Of a stretch of 64,000 bases of DNA, positions 59,000-64,000 are shown in pieces. Source of the DNA: Pseudomonas mangiferae. Lineage in GTDB: Bacteria; Pseudomonadota; Gammaproteobacteria; Pseudomonadales; Pseudomonadaceae. The stretch spans positions 1 through 64,000 of the forward strand of contig NZ_VJOY01000001.1 of NCBI RefSeq assembly GCF_007109405.1, in the 5' to 3' direction. Numbering within the stretch: the stretch's first letter is position 1; each line of letters starts with the position of its first letter. The notes beneath the pieces are model-generated. The model did no database searches, was not told the origin of the DNA, and saw only the letters and a list, made by a program, of their open reading frames with translations. Position numbers and translations under genes: made by a program.

Positions 59000-60595
59000 T
59001 CAGTGGAACTGGTTCATGGTGTTGTCTTTGCCGCTGGCCTTCAGGGCCGCTTCGCCGGCGAAGTATTCCTTGTGGTTGTCGCCGATGTCGGAGCCGGCCA
59101 TGTTCTGGTGCTTGACGCAGGCGATACCCTGGCGCAGTTCCTGACGCTGAACGCCCTTGACGTAGGCCAACATGCCTTCCTCGGCGAAATAGCCTTTCGC
59201 CAGGTTGTCGGTGGACAGGGCCGCGGTGTGGTAGGTCGGCAGGGTGATCAGGTGGTGGAAGATACCGGCCTGGGCGGAACCGTCGCGCTGGAAGGTGCGG
59301 ATCTTCTCGTCGGCGATCTTGGCCAGCTCGGTCTCGTCGTAGTCGACGCTCATCAGCTTGGCGCGGTCGTAGGCGGACACGTCCTTGCCCTCGGCGGCCA
59401 TGGTATCGAACACCTGCTGGCGGAAGTTCAGGGTCCAGTTGAAGGACGGGCTGTTGTTGTAGACCAGCTTGGCATTGGGGATGACTTCGCGGATGCGGTC
59501 GACCATGGCCTTGATCTGGCCCACGTGGGGCTTCTCGGTCTCGATCCACAGCAGGTCGGCGCCGTTCTGCAGCGAGGTGATGCAGTCCAGCACGCAGCGG
59601 TCTTCACCGGTGCCCTTGCGGAACTGGAACAGGTTGGACGGCAGACGCTTCGGACGCAGCAGCTTGCCTTCGCGGTTGATCACCACGTCGCCGTTCTTCA
59701 GCTCGGAGGCGCTGATCTCGTCGCAGTCCAGGAAGGAGTTGTACAGGTCACCCAGGTCGCCCGGCTCGTTGGTCACGGCGATCTGCTTGGTCAGGCCGGC
59801 GCCCAGGGAGTCGGTACGGGCGACAATCACGCCATCGTCCACGCCCAGTTCGAGGAAGGCGTAGCGCACGGCGTTGATCTTGGCGAGGAAGTCGGCGTGG
59901 GGAACGGTCACCTTGCCGTCCTGGTGGCCGCACTGCTTCTCGTCGGACACCTGGTTCTCGATCTGGATGCAGCAGGCACCCGCTTCAATCATCTTCTTGG
60001 CCAGCAGGTAGGTGGCTTCCGGGTTGCCGAAGCCGGCGTCGATGTCGGCGATGATGGGTACGACGTGGGTTTCGAAGTTGTCGATCTGCGCCTGGATGTC
60101 CGCGGCCTTGGCTTGGTCATCGGAGGCGCGGGCGGCGTCCAGCGCCGTGAACAGCAGGTCCATTTCGCGGGCGTCGGCCTGGCGCAGGAAGGTATAGAGC
60201 TCTTCGATCAGGCCGGCGACGACGGTCTTCTCGTGCATCGACTGGTCCGGCAGCGGGCCGAACTCGGAGCGCAGGGCGGCGACCATCCAGCCCGACAGGT
60301 AGAGGTAGCGCTTGTTGGTAGTCTTCAGGTGCTTCTTGATGGAGATCAGCTTCTGCTGACCGATGAAGCCGTGCCAGCAACCCAGAGACTGGGTGTAGAC
60401 GGAGGCGTCGGCGTCGTACTCGGCCATGTCCTTGCGCATGATGGCCGCTGTGTACTTGGCGATATCCAGGCCGGTCTTGAACCGGTTCTGCGCGCGCATG
60501 CGGGCGACGGATTCCGGGTTGATCGCGCTCCAGCTGTTTCCGGCTTTCTCTTTCAGAGCGGCTACGGCTTTGATGTCGTTTTGATAAGCGGACAT
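59000..60595 (-). CDS. aceA: Isocitrate lyase
   Basis: A 531-residue isocitrate lyase of the long type found in pseudomonads. The catalytic signature is KQCGH, and the metal-binding loop is DIDAGFGNPEATYLLAKK. It splits isocitrate into succinate and glyoxylate in the glyoxylate shunt. ATG 60595 follows AAGGA; the open frame to 60643 lacks support. It is monocistronic, with its own terminator, and appears to have a leader of about 350 bases starting near an RccR-like repeat. Confidence 0.97.
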   Translation of the reverse strand: MSAYQNDIKAVAALKEKAGNSWSAINPESVARMRAQNRFKTGLDIAKYTAAIMRKDMAEYDADASVYTQSLGCWHGFIGQQKLISIKKHLKTTNKRYLYLSGWMVAALRSEFGPLPDQSMHEKTVVAGLIEELYTFLRQADAREMDLLFTALDAARASDDQAKAADIQAQIDNFETHVVPIIADIDAGFGNPEATYLLAKKMIEAGACCIQIENQVSDEKQCGHQDGKVTVPHADFLAKINAVRYAFLELGVDDGVIVARTDSLGAGLTKQIAVTNEPGDLGDLYNSFLDCDEISASELKNGDVVINREGKLLRPKRLPSNLFQFRKGTGEDRCVLDCITSLQNGADLLWIETEKPHVGQIKAMVDRIREVIPNAKLVYNNSPSFNWTLNFRQQVFDTMAAEGKDVSAYDRAKLMSVDYDETELAKIADEKIRTFQRDGSAQAGIFHHLITLPTYHTAALSTDNLAKGYFAEEGMLAYVKGVQRQELRQGIACVKHQNMAGSDIGDNHKEYFAGEAALKASGKDNTMNQFH

Positions 60596-60950
60596 GGTCA
60601 ATCCTTCAAAAATGTATTGGTTGAGCACCGACTTCCCACTCAAAACCTGAAGGTCGTTGCGGGTTCGCTCATGGAGTTCGAAGGGTGACGCTGGACGAGA
60701 CGCTGCTCGGGAGGGGGAGGGGTGACGCGTCGGGTGGCCCGTCGACTCGACCCTGGCTCGTGGCTGCCGCTGGGTACGATCCGACGTGAGCCGAAACCGG
60801 CTGATCTACAAACGCTTCCCCGTCCCTCAGGACAACTTTCGTTCCAGTCGCCATCTCGTCGAACGGCCTTGTGGGCGTCGCAACACGGACCGTCGCGGCG
60901 GTGAGCCGGAGCGTTCCGGAGGCCCCTTTCGGAACCCCTGATCAGCGGGA
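60596..60950 (-). other. Probable long 5' leader of aceA
   Basis: About 355 bases between the aceA start codon and the best promoter candidate. Open frames here are short, lack homology features and look like chance in GC-rich DNA. Small inverted repeats such as CCGGA/TCCGG occur near 60907-60920. I recognise no riboswitch. A closer promoter cannot be excluded. Confidence 0.4.
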
Positions 60951-60958
60951 GCGGGGTC

Positions 60959-60988
60959 ATCATGCCCCTCGGGGCGGAGGTTCGTCAA
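60959..60988 (-). promoter_or_regulatory. Candidate sigma-70 promoter of aceA
   Basis: On the - strand, TTGACG (60983-60988) and CATGAT (60959-60964) are spaced by 18 bases; they match 5 of 6 and 4 of 6 consensus bases. Predicted start of transcription is about 60951. The adjacent inverted repeat supports the placement. Confidence 0.45.
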
Positions 60989-60994
60989 ACGTTT

Positions 60995-61020
60995 TGTAGT
61001 GTTTTTTTATCGGCACTACA
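60995..61020. promoter_or_regulatory. Inverted repeat TGTAGTG-N12-CACTACA, RccR-like site
   Basis: A perfect 7-bp inverted repeat with a T-rich centre lies 6 bases upstream of the candidate aceA -35 element. From memory, the RpiR-family regulator RccR of Pseudomonas binds TGTAGT...ACTACA sites at aceA and other central-carbon genes. The spacing here between the hexamers is 14. Confidence 0.65.
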
Positions 61021-61052
61021 TGGTTAAAGGATGGACTCGCCGGTCACTCTCA

Positions 61053-61862
61053 TCATTCCGCGAGGTCCACCTTCAGGCGGATCTGCGTATCGCTGCGGCC
61101 CTGGGTCGCGCGGTGCTGCAGCACGCCGTTGCTGTCGTACTGGCTGTCCTCGCTCACCCCGCCCACCGTCAGCCATTCGCCCAGGCGCCCGGTGACCTGG
61201 GTATCCGCGCTCTGCACGTCGATCACACCCGGACGGGTCTGGCTCAGTCGATCGTTGTTGCTGCTGAGGGCGACGTGGACGGTTTCGCCGGTCACCTGGG
61301 CGGTGACGTAGAACCCGCGCGTCACCGCGCTGTACTGGGTGGACTGGTAGACCCGCCCATAGGGATCGCGGCTGGTGGTGGTCAGCGGCACGTTCTGGCC
61401 GACCTGGATCAATGCCGGGTAGCCCTCGCTGGCCTGGATCTGCTGGCTGCTTCCGGTACGGCCCTGGGTGCTGCGGTTGATGATCCGCACCTGGTCGCGC
61501 CCGCGACCCGCGCCCTGACCGGTCTCCACGTGCACGCCGCCGACGCTGGCGGAGCCGTTCACCGAGTAGCCGCTGGCGTCGTCGGAGCGGTTCTCGTTGG
61601 TGTCCACAGTGATCAGCAGGCGTTTCGGACGGGTGTCCAGCTGCGCCAGCAGGCTGCGGATTTCCTGGATCTTGCCCGGCGAGGCGTTGACGATGAGCTG
61701 GCTGCCATAGGCGCTGATCCGGCCCGAATTGCCGACCACCGCCTGGAGGGTCGGCAGAATGTCCTCGGGCGTGCGGTAGTTGAGTGGGATGACCTCGGTT
61801 TCGGCGTGCAGCGGCAGGCTGCAGGCCAGCAGCAGGGCGAGGAGCGGCGGGCGCAGGGTCAT
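61053..61862 (-). CDS. Exported protein with secretin N-terminal-like domain
   Basis: A 269-residue exported protein. The signal peptide spans about residues 1-20 (ends LPLHA). A short secretin/NolW-type domain follows (VIPLNYRTPEDILPTLQAVV and ISAYGSQLIVNASPGKIQEI, about residues 24-75). The remainder is rich in beta-prone and Ser/Gln/Gly segments and lacks the secretin C-terminal pore domain, so it is not a complete secretin. It may be a periplasmic or outer-membrane-associated subunit. It overlaps the upstream gene by 4 bases. Confidence 0.82.
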   Translation of the reverse strand: MTLRPPLLALLLACSLPLHAETEVIPLNYRTPEDILPTLQAVVGNSGRISAYGSQLIVNASPGKIQEIRSLLAQLDTRPKRLLITVDTNENRSDDASGYSVNGSASVGGVHVETGQGAGRGRDQVRIINRSTQGRTGSSQQIQASEGYPALIQVGQNVPLTTTSRDPYGRVYQSTQYSAVTRGFYVTAQVTGETVHVALSSNNDRLSQTRPGVIDVQSADTQVTGRLGEWLTVGGVSEDSQYDSNGVLQHRATQGRSDTQIRLKVDLAE

Positions 61863-62491
61863 AGCAGGAAGCTCCGCAGGTCGGGGTCGCTGAGGCTGCT
61901 GTCCCAGGCCTGGTCGAACGCGGCCTGGCGCGAGCGGATGTGCCCCGGGTGGTTGTAGAGGGCGTAGCCGGCATAGTGCTCGGGCTCCGGCCTCAGCAAC
62001 AGGCCGTGGGTATCCGCCAACAGATAGGCGGCTTCTTCATTGGGGTAGTCGGGGTTCAGCTTGCGGATATGGCAGTTGCTGGAGAGGCGGCGGGTCAGGG
62101 TCAGCAGGCGGCTACCCTCTTTCACCGCACGGGTGACGTCGCGCACGAGAATGCGCAGGCGATTCCTCGGATGAGCGATAAGAAAACGCGTGCAGGCCTC
62201 CTGGATGCTGCTGTGGTGGTACAGCCAGGGTTCGAGGTCGGGGGTGTAGATGCAGAGGCTGCGCCGGGCTTGCTGCATCAGCGCCAGGGCGTGGGCGCGC
62301 GCGTCGTCCGGGGTGTTGAAGCGCTGCAGGCTGTCCTGCTCGCCCAGCACGAAGGGCGCGGGTTCCCGGGATGTCGAGGCCTGGACCGGGACGGTTTGTG
62401 GGTTATGGATGCTGAAACGCCCCGGAGAATCGAACTCGATGGCGGGCAGTTCGTCCGCGTCCATGAGGTCTTCCGGGGCGTCTTCGTTCAT
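61859..62491 (-). CDS. Conserved protein of unknown function, phospholipase D-like half
   Basis: A 210-residue soluble protein I do not recognise with certainty. After an acidic, low-complexity N-terminus (about residues 1-60), the core reads like half of a phospholipase D fold (ARRSLCIYTPDLEPWLYHHS, then RNRLRILVRDVTRAV), but no HKD motif is present, so catalysis is doubtful. ATG 62491 starts MNEDAPEDLMD; the open frame to 62563 overlaps the GNAT gene. It is 13 bases after the GNAT gene and overlaps the secretin-like gene by 4 bases, suggesting joint function or mere operon packing. Confidence 0.75.
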   Translation of the reverse strand: MNEDAPEDLMDADELPAIEFDSPGRFSIHNPQTVPVQASTSREPAPFVLGEQDSLQRFNTPDDARAHALALMQQARRSLCIYTPDLEPWLYHHSSIQEACTRFLIAHPRNRLRILVRDVTRAVKEGSRLLTLTRRLSSNCHIRKLNPDYPNEEAAYLLADTHGLLLRPEPEHYAGYALYNHPGHIRSRQAAFDQAWDSSLSDPDLRSFLL

Positions 62492-62504
62492 CGCGGGCTC
62501 CGCT

Positions 62505-62930
62505 TCAGTCGCTGTGGCGCACCATGTCCACATGGGGGATACCGACATCCAGGTATTCATCACTGACTACCGAGAAGCCGTGGCGTTCGTAGAACGGCGT
62601 GGCCTGGACCTGAGCGCTGAGCATCTGCTTGCGCAGACCGCGCCGCTCGGCCTCCTCAATGGCGGCCCGCAGCAGGCGGTCGCCCACCTTCAGGCCTCGC
62701 CAATCCTTGAGGACCGACATCCGGCCGATCTGCCCGTCCGGCAGCAAACGCGCCGTGCCGATGGGGTACTCGCCCTCGTAGGCCAGGAAGTGCACGGCAT
62801 CGGCATCGTCGGCGTCCCACTCCAGTTCCGGCGGAACCGCCTGCTCGCCGATGAAGACGGTTTCCCGGATGCGGCGGAGCGCGGCGTTGTCCTTGTGCCA
62901 GTCCGCGACGCGGATATCGATGTCAGTCAT
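62505..62930 (-). CDS. GNAT-family N-acetyltransferase
   Basis: A 141-residue GNAT enzyme. The acetyl-CoA-binding motif A is seen in IGRMSVLKDWRGLKVGDRLL (about residues 71-90), and the C-terminal motif is QATPFYERHGFSVVSDEY. The type resembles ElaA/YitI-like acetyltransferases; the substrate is unknown. ATG 62930 lies inside the end of the RoxA-like gene (8-base overlap). The open frame to 62987 adds atypical residues. Confidence 0.88.
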   Translation of the reverse strand: MTDIDIRVADWHKDNAALRRIRETVFIGEQAVPPELEWDADDADAVHFLAYEGEYPIGTARLLPDGQIGRMSVLKDWRGLKVGDRLLRAAIEEAERRGLRKQMLSAQVQATPFYERHGFSVVSDEYLDVGIPHVDMVRHSD

Positions 62931-64000
62931 CGGCGAACTCCAGACTTCCTTGTTTGACCAGTTCCCATACCAGGGTCCTTCCTTCATCGTCGGCCAGCCA
63001 TGGCCCGAGGTTGTCGAGATACAGCGCGTCAGCGGCGCAGATCAGTTTCAGCAGGTCACGCAGGTGCCCCGGGAGCAGGCGGCTCTGGCCGCTGGCGAAC
63101 AGCACCAGCTGGTCTTCCACTTCCGACCAGGCCAGCCGAGCGCTAGGGTTGCGTACCAGCACGGCGCCGTCTTCCAGGGCGCCGAGGAACGGTTCCTCTT
63201 CGACTTCCGTGCCCGAGACCAGTTCGGGGTAGCGGGGCTCGGTCATGAACTGGCCGAACCAGGTGAGCAGCAGGCGCTCGTCGCCCATGTGCTCGTCCAG
63301 CAGGGCCTTCAATCGCACCAGGGCATCACGCTGGATCTGGTGCGGGTCTTCCACCGGCTCGCTGGCGGCATCGCTGTAGCGCGCCTCGTCCGGCAGGAAC
63401 TGGGCGAGGAAATCGGTGAAGTGAGTGAGCACTTCGGCAGCGCTGGGCGCGCGGAAGCCCACGGAGAAGGTCATGCAGTCATCCTCGGCGGTGCCGAAGT
63501 GGGCCAGGCGCGGCGGCAGGTAGAGCATGTCGCCCGGTTCCAGCACCCACTCGTCGGTCTGCTGGAAGTCGGCGAGGATGCGCAGGTCGCCATGGGGCAG
63601 GATCGGGCTCTGGTTGTCGCACATCTGACCGATCTTCCAGCGACGTCGGCCATGAGCCTGGAGCAGGAACACGTCGTAGTTGTCGTAGTGCGGGCCGACC
63701 CCGCCGCCCGGCGCGGCGAAGCTGATCATCACGTCATCGATCCGCCAGCTCGGCAGGAACTGGAATTCCTTCAGGAGTTCGGCCACGTCCGGGACGAACT
63801 GGTCCACGGCCTGCACCAGCAGCGTCCAGTCCCGCTCCGGCAAATCCTGGAAGGTCTCCTCGGTGAACGGGCCGCGGCGCAGTTCCCAGGGCTGCTCGCC
63901 ATGCTCCACCACCAGGCGCGATTCCACCTCGTCTTCCAGGGACAGGCCGGCCAGCTCGTCCGGGCTGATCGGGCTCTCGAACCCGGGCTTGGCCTGACGG
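62923..64000 (-). CDS. roxA: Cupin/JmjC-type ribosomal protein oxygenase (RoxA/YcfD-like), N-terminus missing
   Basis: A 2-oxoglutarate/Fe(II) oxygenase of the cupin_8/JmjC group. The iron triad is visible as HYDNYDVF (H-x-D) and the later histidine in LPPRLAHFGTA. In E. coli the homologue hydroxylates an arginine of ribosomal protein L16. The C-terminal winged-helix part (about the last 110 residues) is present. The frame runs through the window end at 64000, with 358 residues visible; a GTG at 63927 is internal. It heads the overlapping four-gene cluster as far as can be seen. Confidence 0.87.
   Translation of the reverse strand, partial: RQAKPGFESPISPDELAGLSLEDEVESRLVVEHGEQPWELRRGPFTEETFQDLPERDWTLLVQAVDQFVPDVAELLKEFQFLPSWRIDDVMISFAAPGGGVGPHYDNYDVFLLQAHGRRRWKIGQMCDNQSPILPHGDLRILADFQQTDEWVLEPGDMLYLPPRLAHFGTAEDDCMTFSVGFRAPSAAEVLTHFTDFLAQFLPDEARYSDAASEPVEDPHQIQRDALVRLKALLDEHMGDERLLLTWFGQFMTEPRYPELVSGTEVEEEPFLGALEDGAVLVRNPSARLAWSEVEDQLVLFASGQSRLLPGHLRDLLKLICAADALYLDNLGPWLADDEGRTLVWELVKQGSLEFADD

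Noticed and set aside
58833-59144. Small + strand protein gene downstream of the Fur box
   Set aside because: The frame starts at TTG without a Shine-Dalgarno, reads through two terminators and ends antisense to aceA; the terminator favours a non-coding RNA.
60999-61958. 319-codon + strand frame opposite the secretin-like gene
   Set aside because: Its translation is the low-complexity type seen for other shadows; the - strand frame has a signal peptide and a domain.

Overview
The window is about 64 kb of GC-rich DNA from the genus Pseudomonas in the broad sense. The genus call rests on the cmaX-crfX-cmpX-sigX-oprF block, a propionate locus using acnD and prpF, a ppsR/ppsA divergent pair and a nuo operon with fused nuoCD. 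I cannot name a species. As far as I recall, these blocks are widely separated in P. aeruginosa PAO1, so their adjacency here is itself notable. Nearly all of the sequence is chromosomal core or catabolic genes. I found no tRNA, rRNA, insertion sequence, prophage or CRISPR array.

Layout. (1) 1-11.6 kb: ketone-body and leucine catabolism. The end of a thiolase gene and atoE are on the + strand. The liu operon (liuR-liuA-methyltransferase-liuB-liuC-liuD-liuE) is on the - strand. A divergent acyl-CoA ligase shares a perfect 18-bp palindrome with liuR. (2) 11.7-20.5 kb: an accessory-like stretch with a secreted beta-helix protein, an AraC regulator with an acyl-CoA ligase, a LysR regulator divergent from an acyl-CoA dehydrogenase, and an MFS pump divergent from an HxlR regulator. 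A degenerate 14-bp tandem repeat runs into the 3' end of the LysR gene. (3) 20.5-23.6 kb: a three-gene envelope operon of retropepsin-like protease, inactive transglutaminase with a multi-pass membrane domain, and ATP-grasp ligase. (4) 23.9-32.3 kb: the 2-methylcitrate operon gntR-prpB-prpC-acnD-prpF-prpD. Each spacer after prpB holds a perfect hairpin. (5) 32.3-37.7 kb: a LysE exporter, ppsR/ppsA, an alpha/beta hydrolase and a Rieske protein. (6) 37.7-43.5 kb: rraA, the envelope-stress block cmaX-crfX-cmpX-sigX-oprF, and an AI-2E-family transporter. (7) 43.5-58.5 kb: the complete nuoA-N operon on the - strand. (8) 58.5-64 kb: a probable Fur-controlled small RNA, aceA with a long leader, and a four-gene overlapping cluster of secretin-like protein, unknown protein, GNAT enzyme and ribosomal oxygenase.

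How it fits together. Leucine breakdown gives acetoacetate and acetyl-CoA. Propionyl-CoA is oxidised by the 2-methylcitrate cycle to pyruvate and succinate. Isocitrate lyase and PEP synthase then permit growth on two- and three-carbon units, and complex I oxidises the NADH produced. The window is therefore rich in central carbon metabolism for growth on amino acids and fatty acids.

The most interesting non-coding signals are the Fur-box/terminator pair between nuoA and aceA (candidate iron-responsive sRNA), the hairpins in the prp spacers, the hairpin-rich nuoF-nuoG spacer, and an RccR-like inverted repeat abutting the likely aceA promoter. I did not find a defence system or a clearly new multi-gene system. 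The best candidates for unexplained biology are the retropepsin/transglutaminase/ATP-grasp operon and the methyltransferase inside the liu operon.
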